A DNA stretch of 34,919 nucleotides, taken from assembly GCA_023701285.1 (NCBI GenBank), contig JAMPXH010000035.1, positions 1 through 34,919 on the forward strand, written 5' to 3'. Source of the DNA: Candidatus Didemnitutus sp. (GTDB lineage: Bacteria; Verrucomicrobiota; Verrucomicrobiia; Opitutales; Opitutaceae). Positions 1 through 7,295 of the stretch are shown here, in pieces. Position 1 is the first letter of the stretch. Each line of letters begins with the position of its first letter. Made by a program: the position numbers and the translations under genes. Under the pieces are notes generated by a model. The model saw nothing but the letters and a program-made list of their open reading frames with translations, searched no databases and was not told the origin of the DNA.

Positions 1-328
1 CCGAGAGCAACGTCATGAGGATGACGATCTGCACCGCCACGCTCATCTGCGCCGGACCGTTCGTGCCCTCGAGATTGATCGAGAGCCGCAGCGGGTCCGC
101 CGGCGCGGCGGCCACGGGCGGCGTCGCCGCAGGCGTTTCCACCGCCGTCGCCGCGGTTGGCGGCGGAACAGTCGCCGCCTCCTGCGCGAAGGCCGCCGGA
201 GCGACTCCGAGCAGAAGCACCATCAGGAAAAAGAGGGGCGCGGCCCCGACTTTGCCGAACTGAACCGCGCCCCAAGCACGCAACGGATCGCGACCGCGTG
301 GACGCACGGTCTGAACCAGCCAATCCAT
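1..328 (-). CDS. fliP: Flagellar export-gate protein FliP, N-terminal part (runs off the window)
   Basis: FliP is a core membrane protein of the flagellar type III export gate (FliP-FliQ-FliR). Only the first ~109 residues are visible; the gene continues past position 1. The N-terminus has a long hydrophobic segment ending in an Ala-rich AFAQE-like signal cleavage region, as FliP commonly has. An Ala/Pro-rich stretch follows, and then the start of the conserved core (PAQMSVAVQIVILMTLLS), which matches the beginning of the first conserved FliP segment. It directly follows fliO, which supports the call. The start used is ATG at 328. An in-frame GTG at 349 overlaps the fliO stop codon (GTGA) and is equally plausible on coupling grounds. 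Neither has a clear Shine-Dalgarno sequence. Confidence 0.85.
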   Translation of the reverse strand, partial: MDWLVQTVRPRGRDPLRAWGAVQFGKVGAAPLFFLMVLLLGVAPAAFAQEAATVPPPTAATAVETPAATPPVAAAPADPLRLSINLEGTNGPAQMSVAVQIVILMTLLS

Positions 329-345
329 GCTGCGTAAAATGAAAC

Positions 346-777
346 TCACGCCGCACCGTCCTTCTTCCCGCTTTCGAGCGGCGTGAGCAGTTCGATGCGG
401 CCCGGGCAGACGCCGAGCAGGAACTTGCGGCCGTCGTAATCGACGACGAGCAGATGCTGGCGGTTGCCGAGCGGCCGGCTCTCGGCGATGGAGAGTTTGC
501 GCGCGGCCCCGGCGGCGGAGCCGCCGCCCTGCCGTTGCCGCCAGAGCAGCCAGCCGCCGGCGGCCGCCGCGGCGACCGCGAGCACGATGAGCAGGCGATT
601 GGATTCCTCCGGGCGCGCCGGCGCGGCCGGGGCGTCGGCGGGCGCGGCGTTGCGCGGATAGATCATCCCGTCGCCGGCCGCCTTCTCCTGCGCGAGGCCG
701 GACCCGGCGCAGGCGCACAGCAGCGCGAGAATCGCGAGCGCGGAGCGGAGCGACCGGAACTGCGCGGGGCGTTTCAC
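346..777 (-). CDS. fliO: Flagellar biosynthesis protein FliO
   Basis: FliO is a small bitopic membrane protein that helps assemble the FliP ring of the export gate. The 143-aa product has an N-terminal hydrophobic signal-like segment (about residues 12-30, ending GLAQE). A Pro/Ala-rich periplasmic stretch follows, then a membrane segment (about residues 63-80, ending WLLWRQRQ). The cytoplasmic tail carries the typical FliO pattern of 'LLVVDYDGRKFLLGV' followed by 'IELLTPL'. Sequence conservation in FliO is generally weak, so the call rests on topology, this tail motif and position between fliN and fliP. It overlaps fliN by 4 bp (ATGA), implying translational coupling. Confidence 0.85.
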   Translation of the reverse strand: MKRPAQFRSLRSALAILALLCACAGSGLAQEKAAGDGMIYPRNAAPADAPAAPARPEESNRLLIVLAVAAAAAGGWLLWRQRQGGGSAAGAARKLSIAESRPLGNRQHLLVVDYDGRKFLLGVCPGRIELLTPLESGKKDGAA

Positions 778-1037
778 GGTTTGGTGCTGCCGACGAGCTC
801 GGTGATCTTGATGCCGAAGTTGTCCTCGACCACCACCACCTCGCCGTAGGCGACGAGCTTGTCGTTCACGTAGAGGCCGACGGGGTCGCTCGCGTGCTGG
901 TTGAGTTGCACGACGGAGCCCGGGGAAAGCTCGAGCACGTCGCGCATCGGCAGCAGGCAGGAGCCGAGCTGCACGGTGACTTTCACCTTCACGTCGAGGA
1001 CGATATCAAGAGCCTTTTCTTCCATCAGATTTGCCAT
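774..1037 (-). CDS. fliN: Flagellar motor switch protein FliN
   Basis: FliN is the C-ring protein at the base of the motor; with FliM it sets rotation direction and helps dock export cargo. The 87-aa product is nearly all SpoA/FliN domain. It shows the classic run 'DIVLDVKVKVTVQLG', then 'LSPGSVVQLNQ', then 'DPVGLYVNDKLVAYGEVV' and 'FGIKITEL', the hallmark of the family. It lacks the long N-terminal extension seen in some FliN/FliY proteins. The start is ATG 1037, preceded by GGAGG about 9 nt upstream. This makes it overlap the end of fliM by 32 nt, while its stop overlaps the fliO start by 4 nt. An in-frame upstream extension exists but is a shadow of fliM. Confidence 0.95.
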   Translation of the reverse strand: MANLMEEKALDIVLDVKVKVTVQLGSCLLPMRDVLELSPGSVVQLNQHASDPVGLYVNDKLVAYGEVVVVEDNFGIKITELVGSTKP

Positions 1038-2070
1038 GGGAGGAGTCCTCCGCCTGGGCGGGGATTTTGCGGGTGAGCTGGACGGCGACGCGGTCGGAAT
1101 CGAGTCCGACGGTGCCGATGAACTTGGGGGTGCCGTTGAGCAGCAGGCGGGTCTGCTGCACGAGCGAGGCGGGCAACTCGACGACGTCGCCGACGCGCAG
1201 GCTGGCGACCTCGCGCAGGGGCAGCTCGAAGGCCTCCCACTCCGCGCGCACGGGCAGCGAGATGTGGTCGTAGGACTTCTGCCATGCGGCCTTCTTCTGC
1301 ACGACGCCGACGGCACTGTCCTGCTGGCGCTGGGCCTGCATCTTCTTCACCAGCGGCTCGATCGTGTAATAAGGCACGCCGATGCGCATCTGCTCGGAGC
1401 AGTCGCCGAAATTCACCTCCAGCTCGAGCGCGAGCACGATGGCGTCCTTCGGCGAGGTCTGGAGGAAGCGGCCGTTGTTCTCGTGACCGAGGATGAGCGG
1501 GCGCAGATCCTTCTCGCCCTTCCACTGGCCGCACCATTCCTCGAGGATGATGACGATGACATCCTCCATCAGCGCGACTTCGATCTCGGTGAGGTAGCGC
1601 TCGGCCTTCACGGAGTGGCCGCGCCCGCCGAGGATGCGGTCGGCGATGGTGAGTGCGAGACGCGGATTGATGTCGAGGATGCCGACGCCGATGAGCGGCT
1701 CCGCCTTGAAGAGGCAGATGTGCGTGGGGCTGGGCAGCGACTCGGTGAACTTGGTGTAGCTGACCGTGGTGAGCTTGGCCATCTTCAGGCCGAACTCCAT
1801 GCGCAGAAACAGCGAGAGGCGCGCGCTGAGGTAGCGCACGAAATCCTCCTGCACGAGGCGCAGGCGGCGCAGCTCGATCTCGGAGAGGAAGGCCGGGTTA
1901 CGGAAGTCGTAGGCCTCGACCTTGCTGGCGGCGTTCTCGTCGCCGCGGCGGCCATCGGCGCGCAGCACGAGCGGGCGCGCAGTCGTTTCGACGGCGGCCT
2001 GCGCGAGCAAACGATCGATCTCGGACTGGTCGAGAAAGTCGCTGACCGCCTTGTTCGGATCTTCCGCCAT
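1006..2070 (-). CDS. fliM: Flagellar motor switch protein FliM
   Basis: FliM is the middle C-ring protein; it binds phosphorylated CheY and transmits the signal to FliG. The 354-aa product is of normal length. The N-terminal segment 'LDQSEIDRLLAQ' (about residues 13-24) is the CheY-P-binding motif. The middle CheC-like domain follows (about 50-240, with 'RYLSARLSLFLRMEF' and a GGRGHSV motif near the place of the usual GG loop). The C-terminal SpoA domain follows (about 265-340, with 'LPLREVASLRVGDVVELP'). Because a CheY-binding peptide is present, this motor should respond to a CheY, although no separate cheY lies in the window. It follows fliL with a 6-nt gap and overlaps fliN. Confidence 0.95.
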   Translation of the reverse strand: MAEDPNKAVSDFLDQSEIDRLLAQAAVETTARPLVLRADGRRGDENAASKVEAYDFRNPAFLSEIELRRLRLVQEDFVRYLSARLSLFLRMEFGLKMAKLTTVSYTKFTESLPSPTHICLFKAEPLIGVGILDINPRLALTIADRILGGRGHSVKAERYLTEIEVALMEDVIVIILEEWCGQWKGEKDLRPLILGHENNGRFLQTSPKDAIVLALELEVNFGDCSEQMRIGVPYYTIEPLVKKMQAQRQQDSAVGVVQKKAAWQKSYDHISLPVRAEWEAFELPLREVASLRVGDVVELPASLVQQTRLLLNGTPKFIGTVGLDSDRVAVQLTRKIPAQAEDSSHGKSDGRKGS

Positions 2071-2076
2071 GGGCGC

Positions 2077-2649
2077 TTACTGGATGACGAAGTCCGAGAA
2101 ATAGACCTGGTCGACGAGGCGCTTGCCGAGCACCTGATTATAGGTGCCGACGAGCTTCTCGCGCAGGACGTTCTTGGCGCCGGGCTCCTCGAGGTCGGCG
2201 AGCGTGAGCGAGGAGAGGACGCTGAGCGTGACGTCGGTGAGGCGCGCCTTGTCGGCTTCGATGACGGCCTTCACGTTCTTGCCGGTGACGATGAAACTCG
2301 TCTTGAGGTAGCGCGTGCCCATCGTGCCGGCGAGATTCACGACGACATTGCTGAACTCGTAGGTGGTGACGGGCAGGTCCTTGCCGTCCTTGTCCTTCTC
2401 GGCACTTTCGCCGCCGGCGTGGCCGGGGGCCGCGGGCGCGGCGACGGCCGGGAGGGCGAGCCGCTCCTGCAGGCGCGGCAGGAGGACGAATTCCGCCACG
2501 GCGAAGGTGGCGACGGGCGCGAGCACGATCGCGAGCACCGCGGGCAACCACGCCCGGATGATGCCGCCGCGCGCGGAGGCGGGCGCGGACTCCGCCGGGG
2601 CGGCGGGCGCGGATTCCTTGGGTTCCTTCGGATCGGGCTTGGCGGCCAT
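2077..2649 (-). CDS. fliL: Flagellar basal body-associated protein FliL
   Basis: FliL is a single-pass inner-membrane protein that surrounds the stator and supports torque. The 190-aa product begins with a Lys/Pro/Glu/Ala-rich cytoplasmic stretch (about 1-30). One membrane helix follows (about 33-55, 'WLPAVLAIVLAPVATFAVAE'), then a periplasmic domain. That domain contains the family pattern 'YEFSNVVVNLAGTMGTRYLKTSFIV', a helix with 'ARLTDVTLSVLSSLTLADLEEPGAKNVLREKL' character, and the terminal 'VYFSDFVIQ' that FliL proteins typically end with. It lies between flgE and fliM with short gaps, the usual position in many flagellar operons. Confidence 0.93.
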   Translation of the reverse strand: MAAKPDPKEPKESAPAAPAESAPASARGGIIRAWLPAVLAIVLAPVATFAVAEFVLLPRLQERLALPAVAAPAAPGHAGGESAEKDKDGKDLPVTTYEFSNVVVNLAGTMGTRYLKTSFIVTGKNVKAVIEADKARLTDVTLSVLSSLTLADLEEPGAKNVLREKLVGTYNQVLGKRLVDQVYFSDFVIQ

Positions 2650-2665
2650 GGGAGGAAGACCGGGC

Positions 2666-3538
2666 TCAGCTGCGCTTCAGGTTGACGATGTCCTCGAGCA
2701 CGGTGTCGGACACCGTGATGAGGCGGGAGCCGGCCTGGAAGCTGCGCTGGGTGGTGATGAGGTCGGAGAACTGCGCGGTGAGATCGACGTTGGAGGACTC
2801 GAGCACGCCGGACTGCACGTTGCCGAGGCCGGCCTCGCCCGGGTCGTTGTTGCCGGCGAGGATGCCGCCGCCGAGCGGACCGGCGGCCTCGAGGCCCGAG
2901 TAGAGGTTGTTGCCCTCGCGCATGAGCGCGGAGGTGTCGTTGAAATTCTGGAGCTGCAGCTTGTTCGTCGTGGCCGAGGTGCCGTCGGAGTAGAACTCGA
3001 TCAGGTTGCCCTGGCGGTCGATGCTGATGGATTGGAGCTCGGCGCCGGCGGGCATGTTCTGGCCGATGCGGAGGTCGCCCAGCGTGGAAGGCGCGCTGCC
3101 GGCGGCGCCGCCGGTGAGGCCCTGCACGCGCATGCCGGCTTGGGTGACGAGGTAGCCGTTGTCGTCGATGCGGAACGAGCCGTCGCGCGTCGCGTAGTTC
3201 ACGTTGCTGGTGGGATCGTTGACGATGAAGAAGCCGCGCCCGGAGATGCCGAGGTCGGTGGTCACGCCGGTGCTGGTGAGCGCGCCCTGCGAAAAGTTGG
3301 TCGTGATGCCCGCGAGCTGCACGCCGGTGCCGACCTGCGCGCCGGGCTGGCTGGAGGCGCTGCCGTTCGACGGGGCGGAGCCGCGCAGCGTGTTGCTGAA
3401 GCTCTCGGCGAAGCTCGCCTGCGAGGACTTGTAGCCCGTCGTGTTGATGTTGGCGATGTTGTTGCCAATGACTTCGAGGCCTTTGCTGAACGTGCGCAGC
3501 GCGCTGACGCCGGAGGTGAGGGTGCCGATGAGTGCCAT
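2666..3538 (-). CDS. flgE: Flagellar hook protein FlgE (short form)
   Basis: This is an axial hook/rod-family protein. It has the N-terminal rod signature 'SGVSALRTFSKGLEVIGNNIANINTTGYK' (given in part), then 'GVQLAGITTNFSQGALTSTG', the beta-rich core motif 'DLGISGRGFFIVND', and the C-terminal coiled segment 'SNVDLTAQFSDLITTQRSFQAGSRLI'. Position after flgD and before fliL argues for FlgE rather than FlgF or FlgG. At 290 aa it is shorter than enterobacterial FlgE (about 400 aa) and must lack much of the outer domain. Short hook proteins are known in other phyla. It is secreted through the flagellar export apparatus, so no Sec signal is expected or seen. Confidence 0.88.
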   Translation of the reverse strand: MALIGTLTSGVSALRTFSKGLEVIGNNIANINTTGYKSSQASFAESFSNTLRGSAPSNGSASSQPGAQVGTGVQLAGITTNFSQGALTSTGVTTDLGISGRGFFIVNDPTSNVNYATRDGSFRIDDNGYLVTQAGMRVQGLTGGAAGSAPSTLGDLRIGQNMPAGAELQSISIDRQGNLIEFYSDGTSATTNKLQLQNFNDTSALMREGNNLYSGLEAAGPLGGGILAGNNDPGEAGLGNVQSGVLESSNVDLTAQFSDLITTQRSFQAGSRLITVSDTVLEDIVNLKRS

Positions 3539-3595
3539 GGGAGTGCGGGTTGGGTTTTTGGGAGTTGGGAAGCGGGGACGCGGACGCGGCCGGGC

Positions 3596-4045
3596 TCAGG
3601 GGGTGTCGTCGTTGGGTGAAGGGGTCGGGGTCGGCTCGATGCGGCGCACGGCCGCGAGCGGATAGGATTGATCGCCGATCTGAAGGAAGATGCCGTCCTC
3701 GGCGTTCTCCAGGGCGGAGACGACGCCGGTGACCTCGTTGCCCTCGGCGTTCTCCACCGTGACGGTGCGGCCGAGGTAGCCGTTGCCCATGATGAGCTGC
3801 TGCTCGGCGCGGAGGCGCGCCATCTCGAGCGTCATCGTGTTGGTCTGCTCCAGCGAGGTGAACTGCGCCATCTGCGCGATGAACGCGGTGTCCTCCATCG
3901 GCTTCATCGGGTCCTGCGATTGGAACTGCACCGCGAGCAGCTTCATGAAATCGGCCGAGTCGAGGGACTTCTTGGCCGTGCGCGCCGGGGTCGCGCCCGT
4001 GGAGTTGTAGAGATCGGAATAACCGGAGGTGGCGGAGACGTTCAT
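3596..4045 (-). CDS. flgD: Flagellar hook-cap / hook assembly protein FlgD (short form)
   Basis: FlgD caps the growing hook and guides polymerisation of FlgE. The 149-aa product contains the defining N-terminal motif 'LDSADFMKLLAVQFQSQDPMKPMEDTAFIAQMAQFTSLEQ' (residues about 28-67; quoted in part), near-identical in pattern to other FlgD proteins. A helix and a short beta region (about 90-135) follow. It is shorter than the ~220-aa enterobacterial form, so the full C-terminal Ig/tudor-like module is reduced; short FlgD forms are known elsewhere. The start is ATG 4045; an in-frame extension upstream is only a shadow of fliK. fliK ends 2 nt upstream, implying coupling. Confidence 0.93.
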   Translation of the reverse strand: MNVSATSGYSDLYNSTGATPARTAKKSLDSADFMKLLAVQFQSQDPMKPMEDTAFIAQMAQFTSLEQTNTMTLEMARLRAEQQLIMGNGYLGRTVTVENAEGNEVTGVVSALENAEDGIFLQIGDQSYPLAAVRRIEPTPTPSPNDDTP

Positions 4046-4047
4046 GG

Positions 4048-6165
4048 TCAGGCGACGGCGGAGAGACGGTGCGCCCCGAGCGGAGCGACGATGGCGGACG
4101 GCGCAGCCACGCTCGCCGGCGCAGCCGGGAAGCGGCGCCCGACGCGGCCGAAAATTTCCGGCGCTTCGCGGCCCGCGGCGTGTTGCTGGTGCTGGGATTG
4201 CTGCTGCTGTTGCGAGGAAGACTGGCCGGAGTGCGAAGAGAAACCCGACGCGGAAGAGCCGTCCGACGTGCCGCTCGCGGGGGCAAAGACCGCCTCGGCC
4301 GACCGCAGCGCCGAATCGGGGCGTGCCGTGACGGCGCGCCATTCGTGAGCGACGGCGGTGCGCCACTCCTCCGAATCCGTGCGAAACTCCGTATGCACCT
4401 GGCCCGCGCGCCACTCGATGCGCACCGCCAGCTCCTCGTGCCCGGCGCGGAAGCGCAACGCGACGCCCGGTGTCGGTTCGAGCCGCGCCGCGGCCTGCGC
4501 GTCGACCACCGTCTCGACGGCTTCGACCGCGCGATGAGCGAGCGCCGCGCCGGTGGACGGCGCCGCCGGTTCACCTGTCGGGAACGACGTCGGCGCCACC
4601 GGCAACGCGATCGCCTCCGCCCGCACCGCGCTCGCAGGCGCAGCGGGATTCGGGGCGATGACGGCGGAAGACATGGCGGACTGCTCCTGAGCAACGGCGA
4701 TGCCAGCTTCCGCAGTCGCCGGCTTAACTGACGCGCCGCGAGGCGTTAGAGACTTTTTTTCTGCGACGGAAACAGCGGCTTTCTCCGCGGACGCGGCCGC
4801 AACGGCCGGCGCGGCAGAAATTGCCGGGCGCTCCGGATCGCCGCGGCGAACCTGCCCGGACACCGGCGCTGCGGCGCGCAATAAAGCCGTGTAGCCCTGC
4901 GGATGCGCCGCCGCAGCCGGGCTGGCGGGCGGATTCGCGTGCGTATCCGCGCCTGCGCTCGACGCTGCCGGCACGGAGGCCTCCACCGCGGCTGGTGCCA
5001 GCGGCGACGCGCTCGCCGGCGGGGTCGACGTTGCGCGCGCAGCAGTCACGGGCCGCTCGGCCGCGGAAGACGCGGGCAGCAAGCTCGCAAAGATGTGAAT
5101 GCCCTCGGGCGTATCGACCGCCACCGATGGCTGCGTGGCCGTCGCCGCGGAATTCGCGCCCACGCTGGGTGCGCGGAAAATTTCCGCCGACGAATGTGGA
5201 AACGCCGAAAAACGTGTGGCCGCCGCCAGCGCAACGTCCGTGCGGGCGGCTTCCGCCGGACCTGCACCCGTCGCAGGCTCACTCGGGAGCGCGGCCGGCA
5301 ACACGTCGCTCGCGGCGGGCGCGGCGGGGGCGTGCTCTGCCGCATCCGGTGACGCGGACGCAGCGGCGGTCGTCACGCGAGAACACGTCGTGAGCAAAAC
5401 ATCCGCCGACTCCGAGCGCGGCTGACCGGGCGCGACTGACTCGCCGCCCATTTGGCCACGCACGAGCGGGGACGCGGTGGGTGCGACCGCCGTGCCGGCG
5501 GCCGGCGTGCCGGACGGCACAGGGCGGACGAACTCTCCCGCCCTGCCTTCGCCGCGCGTGAGAGCAGGAGCGGGTGCGAGTTCGGGTGCGGATGCGGATG
5601 CTAGTGCGGGTGCGGACGCAACGGGCGACCAGGAGCCCGCCGTCCGCGGGTTGGCGGAAGGAGCCGATTCGTCCCCGGAGTCGGTGCGCGGAAGAATTTC
5701 TCCGTCGCCGGCAATCGCGCGAGTATCCGCGCTTTCCCCGGCGACCGGGCACGGCGCGACGGGCGTGCCGAGTTGCAGCAACGGGGCGAGCAGCGCGCAG
5801 GCCGCTTCGATTTCCGCGCGGTCAGGCTGATCCTGCACCGGCATCGCGTTAGCCAAGTCGGGCGCAACCGGTGTTTCCGACGCGGTGGCCGGGCGGACCG
5901 AGGCAAAATCGGCGGAGCGCGAATCGGCGGGGGTTACGGTCGGCCGCGTGAGCGTCGCGGACACGGCCCGCGGTGTGGCCACGGCCACAGACGCGACCGC
6001 GACCGGCGCAGACGATCCGAGCCATTGCGCGAAGGCCGCCGCGGACGGCGCCACGACTCCGCCTTCAAGCGCGGCGCTCGCCGGCCAAACGGTTGCCGCA
6101 ACAGACGGAGTCTGGCCGCCACTGGCGACGCATTCGGGGGAGACGGAAGGAAAGGAAGGGATCAT
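4048..6165 (-). CDS. fliK: Flagellar hook-length control protein FliK-like
   Basis: FliK measures hook length and switches export specificity to filament subunits. The 705-aa product is extremely Ala/Pro/Ser/Thr-rich and low in complexity for about 560 residues, as expected for a disordered secreted ruler. A more ordered C-terminal part carries 'GVALRFRAGHEELAVRIEW' followed by 'VHTEFRTDSEEWRTAVAHEW', consistent with the FliK C-terminal switch domain pattern. A Ser/Gln/His-rich tail then follows. Homology is weak, so the call leans on composition, this domain and position between motE and flgD. The start is ATG 6165, with a strong AAGGAGG at 6177-6183. A longer in-frame reading from a TTG at 6219 ignores that site. 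Confidence 0.8.
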   Translation of the reverse strand: MIPSFPSVSPECVASGGQTPSVAATVWPASAALEGGVVAPSAAAFAQWLGSSAPVAVASVAVATPRAVSATLTRPTVTPADSRSADFASVRPATASETPVAPDLANAMPVQDQPDRAEIEAACALLAPLLQLGTPVAPCPVAGESADTRAIAGDGEILPRTDSGDESAPSANPRTAGSWSPVASAPALASASAPELAPAPALTRGEGRAGEFVRPVPSGTPAAGTAVAPTASPLVRGQMGGESVAPGQPRSESADVLLTTCSRVTTAAASASPDAAEHAPAAPAASDVLPAALPSEPATGAGPAEAARTDVALAAATRFSAFPHSSAEIFRAPSVGANSAATATQPSVAVDTPEGIHIFASLLPASSAAERPVTAARATSTPPASASPLAPAAVEASVPAASSAGADTHANPPASPAAAAHPQGYTALLRAAAPVSGQVRRGDPERPAISAAPAVAAASAEKAAVSVAEKKSLTPRGASVKPATAEAGIAVAQEQSAMSSAVIAPNPAAPASAVRAEAIALPVAPTSFPTGEPAAPSTGAALAHRAVEAVETVVDAQAAARLEPTPGVALRFRAGHEELAVRIEWRAGQVHTEFRTDSEEWRTAVAHEWRAVTARPDSALRSAEAVFAPASGTSDGSSASGFSSHSGQSSSQQQQQSQHQQHAAGREAPEIFGRVGRRFPAAPASVAAPSAIVAPLGAHRLSAVA

Positions 6166-6191
6166 GCATGGGCTTCCCTCCTTGGAATGAA

Positions 6192-6213
6192 GGCCCGCCT
6201 TCCGTGGCGGGCC
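6192..6213. other. 8-bp perfect hairpin between motE-like gene and fliK
   Basis: GGCCCGCC (6192-6199) and GGCGGGCC (6206-6213) are exact reverse complements around a 6-nt loop. It lies in the 63-nt gap between the motE-like stop codon and the fliK start, just before the fliK Shine-Dalgarno sequence. No T-run follows on either strand, so it is not a classical terminator. It could be an RNA-processing or mRNA-stability hairpin inside the operon transcript. Function is inferred only. Confidence 0.6.
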
Positions 6214-6228
6214 GCGCAAAGCGGTGAA

Positions 6229-6846
6229 CTAGGACGCGGCCGGCTTGTTGGATTTCATCAGCCGGAGTTTTTCGGAAAGGGTGGCGGCGCGCTTGGCGAG
6301 CGTGCCATCGCCGGTGCCCGAGGGCGTGCGGCTCATCTCCTCGAAGATCGGGCTCACGACGTCGGGTTTCATCAGCGAGAGGATCTTCACGATGGTGATG
6401 TCGTCGAGTTCGCGGAGGATGGCGACGGCCGCGCGGGGCGTGAGCGCGCTGTAGGTCTGGGCCAGTGCGCGGAGGTTCTTCGCCTCGTCGGCGTTGATCT
6501 CGATCACGCGTTCGCCGATCTCGCGGCGCATGCGCTCGAGCTCGGCGCGCAGCTTGTCGAGTTCGCCCTGCTCGGCCGAGAGGCGCGCGGAGCGCTGGTC
6601 GACCTGCTCCATCGCTTTGCGCAGGCGCTCCTTCTCGTCCTTCAGCTCCGAGGCGAGGTTGTCGATCTCGATAGTCCAGAAATCCCAGCCGCGCGTCTTC
6701 TCCTGCTTGGCCGCGACGGCGCGTTGCGCGGCGATGGCGGCGACGAGGTGTTCGGCCGTGCGCCAGAACCAGCCGAGGCCGATGACCGTGGAGACGGCCA
6801 GCGCGATGAGCGTGACGAACGCGGGAGGGAGGAGCGAGCGGGTCAT
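6229..6846 (-). CDS. MotE-like flagellar protein (MgtE N-domain family)
   Basis: The 205-aa product has one N-terminal membrane helix (about residues 8-28). A long charged coiled coil follows (about 60-125, rich in Glu/Lys/Arg/Leu). The C-terminal helical domain has 'LTPRAAVAILRELDDITIVKILSLMKPDVVSPIFEEM' character (quoted in part). That domain matches the MgtE intracellular N-domain, which resembles the FliG armadillo repeats. Such proteins are found beside fliJ/fliK in many flagellar operons; in alphaproteobacteria MotE acts with the stator and MotC. Here it overlaps fliJ by 4 bp. The exact role is inferred from architecture and place. Confidence 0.75.
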   Translation of the reverse strand: MTRSLLPPAFVTLIALAVSTVIGLGWFWRTAEHLVAAIAAQRAVAAKQEKTRGWDFWTIEIDNLASELKDEKERLRKAMEQVDQRSARLSAEQGELDKLRAELERMRREIGERVIEINADEAKNLRALAQTYSALTPRAAVAILRELDDITIVKILSLMKPDVVSPIFEEMSRTPSGTGDGTLAKRAATLSEKLRLMKSNKPAAS

Positions 6847-7295
6847 GACAGGACGGGACGGCGGCCGTGGCGCAGGCCGGCGAATTCATCGAGCGCGGCC
6901 TGCTCGGTGCGGTTGGCCTCGGTGCGGTGGGCGGCGCGGGCCTTTTCCTCGAGGCGGTTGACCACCTTCAGCTCGCGGTGCGCGTCGAAATATTCCTGGC
7001 GGCGGCGGGTCATCAGCTCGCGCGCCTCGAACACCTGGCGCTCCTCGCGCAGCTCCTCGCCGCACTCCGCCCGGTAGGCGCGGAACATGGCGGCGGCCTC
7101 GAGCGCGGCGAACGCGCCTTCGCGGTGCTCGTGCAACGCCTCGGCCAGCCGGGCGACGCGCGCGCGGGTGGCGGCGAGGTGTTCCTCGGCCGTGACGTAG
7201 GCGTGCACGGCGGCGGCGAAGATCTCCTTCGCGCGCATCTCCCGGTGCGCGCGCAACACGGCCACGGGCCGGAGGGGAAAGCGGAAACGTTTCAT
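6843..7295 (-). CDS. fliJ: Flagellar export protein FliJ
   Basis: FliJ is the coiled-coil stalk of the export ATPase complex: it fits into the FliI hexamer and couples it to the export gate. The 150-aa product is almost entirely helical and charged. It starts with 'MKRFRFPLRPVAVLRAHRE', which matches the typical FliJ opening, and ends with a conserved-type 'RLEEKARAAHRTEANRTEQAALDEF' helix (quoted in part), the pattern of the FliJ C-terminus. It overlaps fliI and the motE-like gene by 4 bp each. Sequence identity in this family is low; position directly after fliI makes the call firm. Confidence 0.9.
   Translation of the reverse strand: MKRFRFPLRPVAVLRAHREMRAKEIFAAAVHAYVTAEEHLAATRARVARLAEALHEHREGAFAALEAAAMFRAYRAECGEELREERQVFEARELMTRRRQEYFDAHRELKVVNRLEEKARAAHRTEANRTEQAALDEFAGLRHGRRPVLS

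Noticed and set aside
901-2685. A 594-codon plus-strand open frame opposite fliM and fliL
   Set aside because: Antisense shadow of fliL, fliM and fliN, which have clear family motifs.
2337-4694. A 785-codon minus-strand open frame across flgE, flgD and fliK
   Set aside because: Arg/Pro/Ser-rich translation spanning three confirmed genes in another frame; a shadow.
6192-6213. Hairpin before fliK as a rho-independent terminator
   Set aside because: No T-run on either strand and it would cut the operon just before fliK; kept only as a hairpin of unknown role.
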